Part shown: piece after piece, positions 8,402-17,235 of the stretch
How the letters are laid out: each line of letters begins with the position of its first letter
Position numbering within the stretch: position 1 is the stretch's first letter
Assembly: GCF_000382145.1 (NCBI RefSeq)
Contig: NZ_KB907626.1
Span: 1 to 64,000 of the forward strand
Direction of reading: 5' to 3'
DNA from: Psychrobacter lutiphocae DSM 21542
GTDB taxonomy: Bacteria > Pseudomonadota > Gammaproteobacteria > Pseudomonadales > Moraxellaceae
Length of the DNA stretch: 64,000 bases
Notes under the pieces: model-generated
What the model was told of the DNA's origin: nothing
Database searches by the model: none
What the model saw: only the letters and a program-made list of their open reading frames with translations
Position numbers and translations under genes: made by a program

Positions 8402-9919
8402 TTAATCAAGCATACCAATATCACGGCGGTCATGTACCGAGAATTTATCAATAAGGGTGCGACTGGCACTATTTAGTCCAATTACTTTAACATTTATCCC
8501 TTCGCGCTGAAAACGCAGCACCAGTTTGTCTAAGATATCAACGGCAGTCACATCCCAAAAGTGGGCATGAGTCACATCAATAACCACATTGCTCAGTGCT
8601 TCTTTGGTATCAAAACTGTCTAAGAAAAAAGTAGTTGAGCTAAAGAATACTTGCCCGTGCACATAATAATAACGGGTATCAGATTGCTCGTCATACTCAC
8701 TATTAATACTTAAAAACTGACTAATTTTGTTTGCAAAAAATAGTGCTGATAGTAACACACCGACCAATACGCCATATGCCAAGTTATGAGTAAAGACAGT
8801 GGTAATGACAGTGGCCAGCATCACCACGTTAAATGACATTGGATGTGTTTTAAACTCACGTAGTGATTCCCAGTTAAAGGTACCAATAGAGACCATAATC
8901 ATCACAGCTACCAATGCAGCCATAGGGATTTGACTAACCCAATCACTCAAAAACACTACCAGAATCAGTAATACAGCACCAGCAATGAAGGTCGATAGAC
9001 GCGTACGACCACCAGACTTCACGTTAATTACAGACTGACCAATCATGGCACAACCAGCCATACCACCAAAAAACCCAGACACCAGGTTTGCAATACCTTG
9101 ACCACGACACTCACGGTTTTTATCACTTAGCGTATCGGTTAAATCATCAACAATAGTTGCTGTCATCATCGATTCTAATAGACCGACAACCGCTAAGGCA
9201 GCGGAGTAAGGAGCGATGATTAACAAGGTTTCTAGGTTTAATGGGATATCAGGTAATAAAAAGACAGGCAAGGTATCAGGAAGCTCTCCCATATCGCCGA
9301 CATTACGGATATCAATACCCAAATACAAGGCAACTGCAGTTAATCCTACAATACAAATTAGCGGTGAAGGGATGACCTTACCGATCTTAGGAATTAATGG
9401 AAAACCATAAATAATGGCAAGTCCAGCAGCTGTCATGATATATACTGGTAATCCAATCCTATCAGCGCCTTCAGGATTGAGGGCAGGGATAAGCTCGGGT
9501 AACTGCGCCATAAAAATCAGAATAGCTAACGCATTAACAAAGCCAATGACCACTGAACGGGAAACGAAGCGCATCAGATTGCCAAGCTTAAAGACCCCCA
9601 TAATAAACTGTATGACACCACACAATAAGGTAGCTGCCAATAAGTATTGCAGTCCATGATCAGCGACCAAAGTGACCATGACCAATGCCATAGCACCAGT
9701 TGCTGCTGAGATCATAGCAGGACGACCGCCGACAAAGCTGATCACCACGGCGATACAAAAGGAAGCATAAAGCCCTACTTTAGGATCAACACCAGCAATA
9801 ATAGAAAAAGCAATGGCTTCAGGAATTAGTGCTAAAGCGACTACCAATCCAGAGAGTACGTCACCACGCACATTGGAAAACCACTCATCGCGTATTGTAT
9901 TTACAGAAGGTAGTATCAT
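8402..9919 (-). CDS. SulP family inorganic anion transporter with STAS domain
   Basis: A 505-residue inner-membrane protein. The N-terminal 400 residues carry the SulP permease fold ([20 protein letters not shown] near the start, then [20 protein letters not shown] in the middle). The last 75 residues form a short STAS domain containing [20 protein letters not shown]. SulP proteins move sulfate, bicarbonate or dicarboxylates; the substrate cannot be read here. Sodium-bicarbonate BicA-type relatives have similar length. The ATG at 9919 gives a normal N-terminus. Confidence 0.93.
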   Translation of the reverse strand: MILPSVNTIRDEWFSNVRGDVLSGLVVALALIPEAIAFSIIAGVDPKVGLYASFCIAVVISFVGGRPAMISAATGAMALVMVTLVADHGLQYLLAATLLCGVIQFIMGVFKLGNLMRFVSRSVVIGFVNALAILIFMAQLPELIPALNPEGADRIGLPVYIMTAAGLAIIYGFPLIPKIGKVIPSPLICIVGLTAVALYLGIDIRNVGDMGELPDTLPVFLLPDIPLNLETLLIIAPYSAALAVVGLLESMMTATIVDDLTDTLSDKNRECRGQGIANLVSGFFGGMAGCAMIGQSVINVKSGGRTRLSTFIAGAVLLILVVFLSDWVSQIPMAALVAVMIMVSIGTFNWESLREFKTHPMSFNVVMLATVITTVFTHNLAYGVLVGVLLSALFFANKISQFLSINSEYDEQSDTRYYYVHGQVFFSSTTFFLDSFDTKEALSNVVIDVTHAHFWDVTAVDILDKLVLRFQREGINVKVIGLNSASRTLIDKFSVHDRRDIGMLD

Positions 9920-10475
9920 ATTTAGGTTTTAACTTATTCGTTGGGTTGGATATTAACAGGTTATTGATGGCTACCTGCTGTTTTGATGCTTTTCAAATAA
10001 CTTAATGCTATTGATATAACTAGAATTAAGCGTTTTATTTGATTTTGATTGATAGTATTTGGTTTGAGTTGAAATTAATAGCACAACATGAGAAAAATTC
10101 TAAGTATTGCTAGATATAACTACTGATCATGATATAACTACTGATCATAAAGTTATGACAACAACTATGACAACGATAACGACAATACATCCTCTAATTA
10201 TATTAGCAGGTAAGACGCTTTTAATAATATGTGCAATTTAGTGTTATTAATTTACGGCCAATAAGGCTAGGGTCATGATAGAATAACAAAGGTTATTACT
10301 GCCCAATCACTATTTTAGCATTATTTGCCTTTAAGTTTTACACTGGTGCTTAAAAAACAGCAGCATCATACCATAATAAATAGAGAATGAAAGATAAATA
10401 GAGAACGAAAGGTTAAGCGTCCTGACCAAAGTTGAATGTAGATTCATATCCACTACAATACCAAGTCTAACTGCC
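9920..10475. other. Divergent spacer between the SulP gene and murD
   Basis: 556 bp, very AT-rich, with no credible gene. It contains small direct duplications: a 17-bp unit GATATAACTACTGATCAT-like at about 10130-10158, and AAATAGAGAA(T/C)GAAAG repeated at about 10378-10411. Promoters for both flanking genes should lie here, but I could not fix a convincing -35/-10 pair. Confidence 0.5.
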
Positions 10476-12044
10476 ATGTCAATGCCACTTACTATGACAG
10501 ATATAACATCAGATACCACTATGCCTCAAACCAAGCCACCAAAAGCTATGACAACAAATACTATATTATCAAATACTATATTATCAAATACGACATTACC
10601 GAATACTACTGCATCAGATATGACAACAGAGGCCTTTATCCAAAAAGGAGGCGGCTTACAAGTCGTCATTGGCTTGGGGCAGTCTGGACTTGCCACAGCC
10701 AACTATTTGGCACGCCGAGGTTATCGAGTTGCAGTTACTGATGCCAATGTTGCACCAAATTTGGCAGAGCAACTAGAGCCAAATGTTGATATTAGATCCT
10801 TTGGAGCGGTCGATGCAGATCTACTATTAAGCGCAGATCGTATTATTATCAGTCCAGGGGTTGCACTAACGACACCAGCGGTGAAGCAGGCTCAACAGGC
10901 GGGTATTGCTATTGTCAGTGATATCCAACTATTTAAAGAAGCGTGTCAAGCACCTATTGTTGCTATTACAGGCTCCAATGCCAAAAGTACAGTAACTACT
11001 TTGGTGGGACAAATGGCAAAGAATGCGGGGATAAAGGTGGGTGTGGGTGGTAATATAGGCGTGCCTGCTTTAAGCTTATTAGAGGATGGGCTGCTTGGTG
11101 ATAAGATGCAGCTAGCTGTGCTGGAGCTTTCTAGTTTTCAATTAGAAACCATTAGCAGTCTTGGTGCTAAAGTAGCGACAGTATTAAATATGTCGCCAGA
11201 CCACCTAGATCGTCATGGCGATATGCTCAGTTATCATCAAGCCAAACACCGAATTTTTCAAGGCGCTCACTCTATTGTCATTAATCGAGATGATGCCTTA
11301 TCACGCCCATTAGTGGCTGATGATATGCCATGCCTAAGTGTGGGATCTAATGCTCCAGATTTGGATAACTATGGTCTGATTACTGAAGGAGATGGTCAGA
11401 TTTATTTGGCCAAGGGTGCTCAAAAGCTGATTAATGCTGATGAATTAAAAATAAAAGGTAAGCATAATTTGCTCAATGCCTTATCAGCATTAGCACTGGG
11501 CGAGCTGGCGGGCATTCCACTAGAGAGTATGCTAAAAACATTACAAGAGTTTGCAGGACTGCCACACCGCTGTCAGTTTGTGGATAATGTAGCAGGCGTA
11601 GATTACTTCAATGATTCTAAAGGCACCAATGTTGGATCTACACTGGCTGCCATTTTGGGATTGGGTTCTGTTTATGAGCATCGTAGTGATCGTAGGAATA
11701 AGTTGCTGCTTATTTTAGGTGGACAAGGAAAAGGGCAACAGTTTGGTGAGTTGGCACCCTTGATTAATAAATATGTTAGCCAGCTTTTGTTAATAGGCGA
11801 AGATGCTAATATTATTGCCACGCATTTACAGCAAGCACAGATTAGCGATGAAGTTGGCATCCATCATTGTCAGACACTAGAGCAGGCGATGCAAAAGGTA
11901 CAATCGTTAACGACCAATAGTTTGTCACAAGTGGCTGCGGTTTTATTATCGCCTGCTTGTGCCAGCTTAGATCAGTATCCCAATTACAACAAGCGGGGTG
12001 AGCACTTCTGCCAGTTAGTGACACAGCTTGCTAGTGATAAGTAA
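10476..12044 (+). CDS. murD: UDP-N-acetylmuramoyl-L-alanine--D-glutamate ligase MurD
   Basis: Cytoplasmic Mur ligase adding D-Glu to UDP-MurNAc-L-Ala. The Rossmann-like start VVIGLGQSGLATANYLARRG, ATP loop ITGSNAKSTVTTL (near residue 166), MSPDHLDRHG, and the C-terminal YFNDSKGTNVGST and LSPACASLDQY blocks are all present. Taken from the first ATG it is 522 residues, about 50 more than needed. The extra N-terminus is low-complexity Thr/Asn-rich and includes four in-frame 15-bp repeats (10557-10616). No start has a good ribosome site; the ATG at 10620 (MTTEAFIQKGG) would give a family-typical length. ftsW follows 90 bp downstream. Confidence 0.95.
   Translation: MSMPLTMTDITSDTTMPQTKPPKAMTTNTILSNTILSNTTLPNTTASDMTTEAFIQKGGGLQVVIGLGQSGLATANYLARRGYRVAVTDANVAPNLAEQLEPNVDIRSFGAVDADLLLSADRIIISPGVALTTPAVKQAQQAGIAIVSDIQLFKEACQAPIVAITGSNAKSTVTTLVGQMAKNAGIKVGVGGNIGVPALSLLEDGLLGDKMQLAVLELSSFQLETISSLGAKVATVLNMSPDHLDRHGDMLSYHQAKHRIFQGAHSIVINRDDALSRPLVADDMPCLSVGSNAPDLDNYGLITEGDGQIYLAKGAQKLINADELKIKGKHNLLNALSALALGELAGIPLESMLKTLQEFAGLPHRCQFVDNVAGVDYFNDSKGTNVGSTLAAILGLGSVYEHRSDRRNKLLLILGGQGKGQQFGELAPLINKYVSQLLLIGEDANIIATHLQQAQISDEVGIHHCQTLEQAMQKVQSLTTNSLSQVAAVLLSPACASLDQYPNYNKRGEHFCQLVTQLASDK
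10557..10616 (+). repeat. Four 15-bp repeats in the murD N-terminal extension
   Basis: Units begin AATAC(T/G) and encode NTILS, NTILS, NTTLP and NTTAS. The unit length is a multiple of three, so copy-number changes would keep frame. They lie in the dispensable-looking leader before the conserved MurD core. Confidence 0.75.
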
Positions 12045-12134
12045 ATACTGTAAGTAAATATTAAGCTCATTTTATTATCCCATTTTTTATTTTTATTACT
12101 CATCTACATCGTTTATAAGTACAGTTGAATCCCT

Positions 12135-13343
12135 ATGGCAAAAGATACGTCTAAGGCATCTGCCTTTGCAACAAATACAGCAACATCACGCAAACGTGAT
12201 TATTTTAGTATGTTTTCAGTACCAACCGCTGGGGGCGTGCTGATTACTAGCGTAAGCTGTTTATTGGTGTTGAGCCTTATCATGGTCGCCTCCGCCTCTA
12301 TTCCTTTTGCTAATATGCATGATCTTCCACAGCTGACATATTTTAAAAATCAGTTTTTGTATATGATTATTGGTCTAGCTGTGGGTTTTATTGTCTATAA
12401 AACCCCCTTATCTTGGTTTTATGACATGTTGTTTCTGGTACTGTCTTTGGCCGCAGTCTTATTACTACTAATATTAACCTTGGCAATTGGCAATGAAATT
12501 AATGGCGCAAAACGTTGGATACAGTTAGGGCCGTTTAATTTTCAAGTAGCCGAGCTCGCTAAGCTGGTGATGGTATTATTTACCGCCGACTTTGTGGTAC
12601 GGCGCGCTAATGAGGTACGTCAAGGTATAGGTGGCATCATTCGCTTAGGGATTACTGTCGGTGTTTTGATTTGGTTAATCATGTCACAGCCAGACTTTGG
12701 ATCAGCGGTTATCTTAAGTGGGGTCATTTTATCTATTTTCTTTGTGGCAGGTGCTTCTTGGGCACAGATTTCGATTTTGGTCGTCTTGGGTGCAATCGGT
12801 GGTGTTTATGCGATTTTATTCCAAGAATATCGGCTGATACGTTTTGCATCATTTTGGGATCCGTTTGATGATATCCAAGGTTCAGATTACCAGTTGGCGC
12901 GTAGTTTGATTGCCTTTGGTCGTGGTGAGGTTACGGGTGTCGGCTATGGTGAAAGTGTGCAAAAGTTAGCGCATTTACCAGAGGCACATACCGATTTCTT
13001 ATTGGCTATTACTGGTGAAGAGCTAGGTTTGGTTGGGGTGCTGACAGTCTTGTTTTTAGAAGCAGTAGTGGTGATATGCACCATGAGAATTAGTTACAAT
13101 GCGCTGCGTAATAATCAAATGCGTTTAAGTTACACCGCTTTTGGTATAGGTGTTATTTTTATTGGTCAAATTGTAATTAATGCGGGTATGAATATGGGCG
13201 TTATGCCTACTAAGGGTCTGACTTTACCCTTCTTTAGTTATGGTGGATCTTCAATGCTGATGTGTTTAATTATGGTTGGATTGTTATTAAATATTCAAAA
13301 AACCAGCCCCAAGATAGCTCCTATTCGTTGCCGTCATTATTAA
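12135..13343 (+). CDS. ftsW: Cell division protein FtsW (SEDS family)
   Basis: A 402-residue integral membrane SEDS protein that polymerises septal peptidoglycan with FtsI. About ten hydrophobic segments; the signature GKRW-like GAKRWIQLGPFNFQVAELAK, the loop QLARSLIAFGRGEVTGVGYG, PEAHTDFLLAITGEELG, and the C-terminal LTLPFFSYGGSSMLMCLIM all fit. Location directly after murD distinguishes FtsW from RodA. It starts at ATG 12135. The gene ends 35 bp before the convergent gluQ stop, so there is almost no spacer and no clear terminator. Confidence 0.95.
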   Translation: MAKDTSKASAFATNTATSRKRDYFSMFSVPTAGGVLITSVSCLLVLSLIMVASASIPFANMHDLPQLTYFKNQFLYMIIGLAVGFIVYKTPLSWFYDMLFLVLSLAAVLLLLILTLAIGNEINGAKRWIQLGPFNFQVAELAKLVMVLFTADFVVRRANEVRQGIGGIIRLGITVGVLIWLIMSQPDFGSAVILSGVILSIFFVAGASWAQISILVVLGAIGGVYAILFQEYRLIRFASFWDPFDDIQGSDYQLARSLIAFGRGEVTGVGYGESVQKLAHLPEAHTDFLLAITGEELGLVGVLTVLFLEAVVVICTMRISYNALRNNQMRLSYTAFGIGVIFIGQIVINAGMNMGVMPTKGLTLPFFSYGGSSMLMCLIMVGLLLNIQKTSPKIAPIRCRHY

Positions 13344-13378
13344 CAAAATAGCATAAGTATAATGTTTTTTTGAGTAGA

Positions 13379-14365
13379 TTATGCCTTGCCAAGGACGCTA
13401 TGATGTTGTAATGGTACATTTGACCACTGCTGTATAGCTTGTTGTAACATAACCTCTGGGGTATCGAGTTCAACTTTGGGTTGCTTTAATAGTGCTAATG
13501 CTTGTTGAATTAGCAGCTGGCATTTTTTGGTAGTTGAAGTATCAATCGGAGTGGCTAAGTTTTGTTTGGATAGCTTTTGTCCAAACTGATTTTCGACCAA
13601 AGGTAAGTGATACCAATGTTCAACAACTGGTATTTTTAAATAGGACATTATACTGATTTGCGCCACAGTCAACGGCAAAATATCCAAGCCTCGCATTACA
13701 TGAGTGATCCCTTGCAAGCCATCATCTATACTGGCAGCCAAAAAGTAATTGATAGTGCCATCAGCACGGCGCAGTACTACATCGCCTAGGCTTTGTTGCG
13801 GATTTGCCCACTGCATACCTTGGATACCATCCAAAAAACCAATACTATAATTAGGTAGCTGTACTCTAACTTTACGCTGGTTAAATGTGAGCTTGCGCTG
13901 CTGATAGGCTTCATCTGACATTAGCATAGCTTGGGTTTGAGTGTTGGGAGTTGGGCGACAAGTACCAGGATAAATATCATATTGTGCCAGTTGCTTACGT
14001 GAGCAACGGCAGCCATATAAGCGATTGGATAAGCCTGCATATAGTAGCTCATTATAGAGGGACTGACGCTGTGACTGATAGCTGACCTCTTGGTCCCAGT
14101 GAAGGCCAAGGTGTTCAAGATCTTGTAGGATTTGAGCGCTAAATTCTGGACGACAGCGCTCAAGATCGGTATCTTCGATACGTACTAGCCAACTGCCTCG
14201 CAGTGACTTGATATGACAGTAGCTAGCAACGGCTGTGGTTAGTGAGCCTAGGTGTAACTGCCCTGTGGGGGAGGGTGCAAAACGTCCCAAAGTTGACCTA
14301 TGGCTGGTATTTGCTTGTGCACCAGTACAAGGAACACTAGATCGTTTTGTGCGAGCTATTGGCAT
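13379..14365 (-). CDS. gluQ: Glutamyl-Q tRNA(Asp) synthetase
   Basis: A 328-residue truncated class-I synthetase paralogue lacking an anticodon-binding domain. It transfers glutamate to queuosine at position 34 of tRNA-Asp. GRFAPSPTGQLHLGSL contains the HIGH-like motif (HLGS). Cysteines in YGCRCSRKQL and YPGTCRP are the expected zinc ligands, and QKLSKQNLA is the KMSKS equivalent. The N-terminus before GRFAP is about 27 residues long and the true start could be internal. It lies downstream of dksA, a common gammaproteobacterial pairing, but here repeat B separates the two. Confidence 0.93.
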   Translation of the reverse strand: MPIARTKRSSVPCTGAQANTSHRSTLGRFAPSPTGQLHLGSLTTAVASYCHIKSLRGSWLVRIEDTDLERCRPEFSAQILQDLEHLGLHWDQEVSYQSQRQSLYNELLYAGLSNRLYGCRCSRKQLAQYDIYPGTCRPTPNTQTQAMLMSDEAYQQRKLTFNQRKVRVQLPNYSIGFLDGIQGMQWANPQQSLGDVVLRRADGTINYFLAASIDDGLQGITHVMRGLDILPLTVAQISIMSYLKIPVVEHWYHLPLVENQFGQKLSKQNLATPIDTSTTKKCQLLIQQALALLKQPKVELDTPEVMLQQAIQQWSNVPLQHHSVLGKA

Positions 14366-14430
14366 AGGCAGTAATTATCATTTGGTCTAGTAGTCTGCTG
14401 GCTGAGACACTTAAACTATAACTTATATCA

Positions 14431-14534
14431 ATACCTATTCTGAAAAACAAACTATCTTTTTCAAACTTGCTAAACCTACTATTTATAGCGTTTGCACTCG
14501 TTTTCCTCGATATTTTAATTTTCAGATTTGGTAT
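14431..14534 (+). repeat. Repeat family B, 104-bp element, copy 1
   Basis: Termini ATACCTATTCTGAAAA and TTTTCAGATTTGGTAT form imperfect inverted repeats. A second copy of the same length lies inverted at 38376-38479 and is about 80% identical by eye, including a long central identity around GTTTGCACTCGTTTTCCTCG. It is non-coding and sits between gluQ and dksA. Confidence 0.85.
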
Positions 14535-14625
14535 AAGACATTTAAGCCATAATCAAACAAAACAAGTTTAAATGCGCCTAGACTTTAGACTTGTTTTGTA
14601 TTCAAGGTTATGAGTGTTTCCAAGG

Positions 14626-15060
14626 TTATGAGTGTCCCCAGTTTTGACGTTCCTTAATTTCAGACAACGTCTTGCAGTCAATACACTGAGTGGCAGTTGG
14701 TCGTGCTTCTAAACGGCGTAAACCGATGTCAACGCCACAGGTTTCACAAAAACCATAATCACCTGTACTGATATCCGCTAATGATTTATCAATTTTGCGA
14801 ATCAGTTTGCGTTCACGATCTCTAGTGCGTAGCTCTAAAGCAAACTCTTCTTCTTGTGTTGCTCTGTCATTAGTATCCGACAAAGAAGTAGATTCATCTT
14901 TAATGTAGCTTTTAGAGCGATCTGCATCGCCTGCCAGTTGTAGCTTCCATGCTTTCAAGATATTCTCAAAGTGTTTAAGCTGGGCATCTGACATGTATTC
15001 TTCGTCTGCTTTCGCTTCGTAAGGCTTAAAGATTAAGTCGTCAGTAGCAGTTTGACTCAT
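14626..15060 (-). CDS. dksA: RNA polymerase-binding transcription factor DksA
   Basis: A 144-residue DksA of normal length. It binds the RNA polymerase secondary channel and, with ppGpp, reshapes stringent-response transcription. The coiled-coil tip has the expected acidic pair in SDTNDRATQEEEFALELRTRDRERKL, and the C-terminal C4 zinc finger is intact (CETCG and CIDCK). It starts at ATG 15060. A 17-bp segment at its 3' end is duplicated in tandem just past the stop (about 14603-14637), apparently without effect on the protein. Confidence 0.96.
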   Translation of the reverse strand: MSQTATDDLIFKPYEAKADEEYMSDAQLKHFENILKAWKLQLAGDADRSKSYIKDESTSLSDTNDRATQEEEFALELRTRDRERKLIRKIDKSLADISTGDYGFCETCGVDIGLRRLEARPTATQCIDCKTLSEIKERQNWGHS

Positions 15061-15261
15061 GACAGTTTCCTATATCCATTTATTAGGGGCTGAAACAAAA
15101 TAATTGACTCTTATACCATAATTTATTTTATTTGACTAGGGTCAATATATAAATATTGATCGGTATGTATCAAGATGAGGAGCTAATCACCTAGTTAGAA
15201 AGATAAAATTGTGGGCATAATCAGTAAGTTACTAGGGATATGCCCTAGGGTCTTCATGTTT

Positions 15262-16146
15262 TTATTCAGCGATACGAGTGACCCAAGTGTCAATCTCTCC
15301 TTCTGCGGTGAGTGTCAACCAACGATACCCTGGTTTTGCTTCGGTATCGAGGCCAAACTCATCTTGATTGGGTTGAAATTGATAGCTAGTTGACGGTGTT
15401 GCATAGACTGCTACACCTTGTTTACTACTCTCAAAATTCTGATGTACATGTCCAGTTAACACCGCTTTAACCTGTGGAAATTGTTTTATTAATGCCCAAA
15501 AGTCGCTCGAATCTTGAGTAATGTGGGCGTTAATCCAAGCAGAGCTCATTGGAAGTAGGTGATGATGCATGGCAATCATGACAGGGTTATGACAGTTTGC
15601 GAGAGTTTGGCGTAACCATTGCAAGTTTTTGTTACCAAGGCTGCCATATACCTTGCCTGGCACACTGCTATCTAGTAATAGCAATTGCCAATTATTAAGT
15701 GCGATGCGGTGACGAGACAGAAGGCGAGGGTCGGCGTTATGAGCAACAAATTGGCGCTGTTCAAAGCTCATTCCGTTATCGATTTCATCTGTCACATCGT
15801 GATTACCAGCAAGACAGGCAAAAGGAATCCCTGTCTGTTGCAACAATGCAAACACTCTGTCGTAGATTATGGTATCAACTTCGTTAACTAAGTCGCCAGT
15901 TAGTAAGATAAGGTCACAGCGTCTGTCTTCATTCAGTGCTTGATTAAGGCAGGCAACAAAGCTTTGGTGATTATTGATACCAGATGTGGTAGTGCTGGTA
16001 TCAAGATACAAATGTAAGTCTGTCAGTTGTAGAATGTTGATATTGCCATCGTCAGTATTAATAAATGTTGGAGGCTGAAAAACATCTAGGTTAGAAGTCA
16101 TAGTTTTATTATCATTAGCTTTATTGTTATTGATATCAGTAAGCAT
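15262..16146 (-). CDS. cpdA: 3',5'-cyclic-AMP phosphodiesterase CpdA-like metallophosphoesterase
   Basis: A 294-residue calcineurin-like phosphoesterase. All metal-site blocks appear: DLHLY, LTGDLVNE, LAGNHDVTD, AMHHHLLP and LTGHVHQNFE. The extended HHHLLPMSSAWI segment is characteristic of CpdA/Icc, which hydrolyses cAMP in the cytoplasm. The first about 30 residues (Asn/Lys-rich, MLTDINNNKANDNKTMTSN) look like extension, and the start may be the internal ATG at residue 16. It is separate from dksA by a 200-bp spacer. Confidence 0.88.
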   Translation of the reverse strand: MLTDINNNKANDNKTMTSNLDVFQPPTFINTDDGNINILQLTDLHLYLDTSTTTSGINNHQSFVACLNQALNEDRRCDLILLTGDLVNEVDTIIYDRVFALLQQTGIPFACLAGNHDVTDEIDNGMSFEQRQFVAHNADPRLLSRHRIALNNWQLLLLDSSVPGKVYGSLGNKNLQWLRQTLANCHNPVMIAMHHHLLPMSSAWINAHITQDSSDFWALIKQFPQVKAVLTGHVHQNFESSKQGVAVYATPSTSYQFQPNQDEFGLDTEAKPGYRWLTLTAEGEIDTWVTRIAE

Positions 16147-16231
16147 AGCTACTTTTTAATTGCGCAGGTTAAGTGTGGAGGATAAGAAAAGTGCAGTGGG
16201 TCAGAGTAGAGGTTGTGGTTATAAGTTTGAC

Positions 16232-17029
16232 CTACACTCGCGATACAATAAAAGATGCAAAAAAAGCACAAGCGAGTCCCAACACAATAGCTAAGCCAGT
16301 CTGAATGTCTAGCAGTACACTGCCCCAAACCCCACCAGTGACGGCCAATTGTGCCAGAATAATGGCAATAATAACCATTTGTTTAGGTGAATGTGCAAAC
16401 AATCTAGCGGTTAGAGCAGGTAAGATCAACAAACCACTAATGAGCAGGCTACCCACTGCTTGCAAGGCCAACGCACAAAAGCCAGCCAACACTCCCATAA
16501 AAAATAGACGTTGACGAGTAGCATTAATACCAGATACCAAGGCTAGATCACGATGACTGGCTAAGATAACTTGAGAGCGCCAAATAGAAGTCAGCACCAC
16601 AATTCCGATGCCAACACAAGCTGCCAGTATCGGTAAATCATCCCAACCTACTTCTAATAAATTACCAAATAAATAGCTAAGAACATTTGATTGTAGCTGA
16701 GTTAAGTGAGTAAGTGTTAGTAGCCCCAAACACAGCAAGGTAACGGACACCACTGCCAATAGCGCATCATTAGGTAAGCGCTCATCTTCCAGCCAGATTA
16801 AGCCGAGTACTACCAAGATACTGACCAAAGCGATACCGGCAGAAAATGGCAATTGCCATAAAGCGGCTAAGGCAACTCCGAATAAGGTGCCGTGCGCCAA
16901 AGCATCTGCAAAAAATGCCATGCGTCGCCATAAGACAAGACAGCCTAAGGGGGCAGATAGCAGTGCCAAAAGGCTGCCTGCAATCCATGCTGGAGCAATG
17001 ATATTAAGCCATTCTGTTAGCATAAACAA
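16232..17029 (-). CDS. znuB: Zinc ABC transporter permease ZnuB
   Basis: A 265-residue inner-membrane permease of the metal-type ABC-3 family with about eight hydrophobic segments. The blocks APLGCLVLWRRMAFFADALAHGTLFG and ALQAVGSLLISGLLILPALTARL are typical. It is the third gene of zur-znuC-znuB; 206 bp separate it from znuC, and part of that spacer looks like a fragment of repeat C. It should work with ZnuA (19021) and ZnuC to import Zn2+. Confidence 0.95.
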   Translation of the reverse strand: MFMLTEWLNIIAPAWIAGSLLALLSAPLGCLVLWRRMAFFADALAHGTLFGVALAALWQLPFSAGIALVSILVVLGLIWLEDERLPNDALLAVVSVTLLCLGLLTLTHLTQLQSNVLSYLFGNLLEVGWDDLPILAACVGIGIVVLTSIWRSQVILASHRDLALVSGINATRQRLFFMGVLAGFCALALQAVGSLLISGLLILPALTARLFAHSPKQMVIIAIILAQLAVTGGVWGSVLLDIQTGLAIVLGLACAFFASFIVSRV

Positions 17030-17135
17030 TGGGTTCCAAAGTCAGGGTGTTCTAGGTAAGGGTATTCAAAGTAAGGGTAGTTTGTTGCATTAGGTGGCCT
17101 GCGCTTTATCACATAAGATTAAGCCAATAATCCGC

Positions 17136-17215
17136 CTAGGGCACGTCTTTAAGTCGTATAATTATTCTTAAATAGATTGAAAATGCCCTAGAAAAACTAA
17201 ATCTTGGCATACAGC
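17136..17215. repeat. Probable fragment of repeat family C inside the znuC-znuB spacer
   Basis: CTAGGGCACGTCTTTAA at 17136 resembles the family-C terminus CTAGGGCGTGTCTTCA. The later AAACTAAATCTTGGCATACAGC resembles internal family-C sequence near 59410. The opposite end is missing or rearranged. The insertion would explain the unusually wide spacer within the operon. Confidence 0.5.
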
Positions 17216-17235
17216 CTTTGCTCATCATTAACAAT

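Noticed and set aside
14603-14637. Tandem 17-bp duplication at the dksA 3' end as a regulatory site
   Set aside because: It is a simple duplication covering the stop codon and next bases; nothing suggests function.
15233-15256. Small palindrome CTAGGGATATGCCCTAG followed by GGTCTTCAT
   Set aside because: It recalls the family-C terminus but is too short and imperfect, and lies at the end of the cpdA spacer; left as unexplained.
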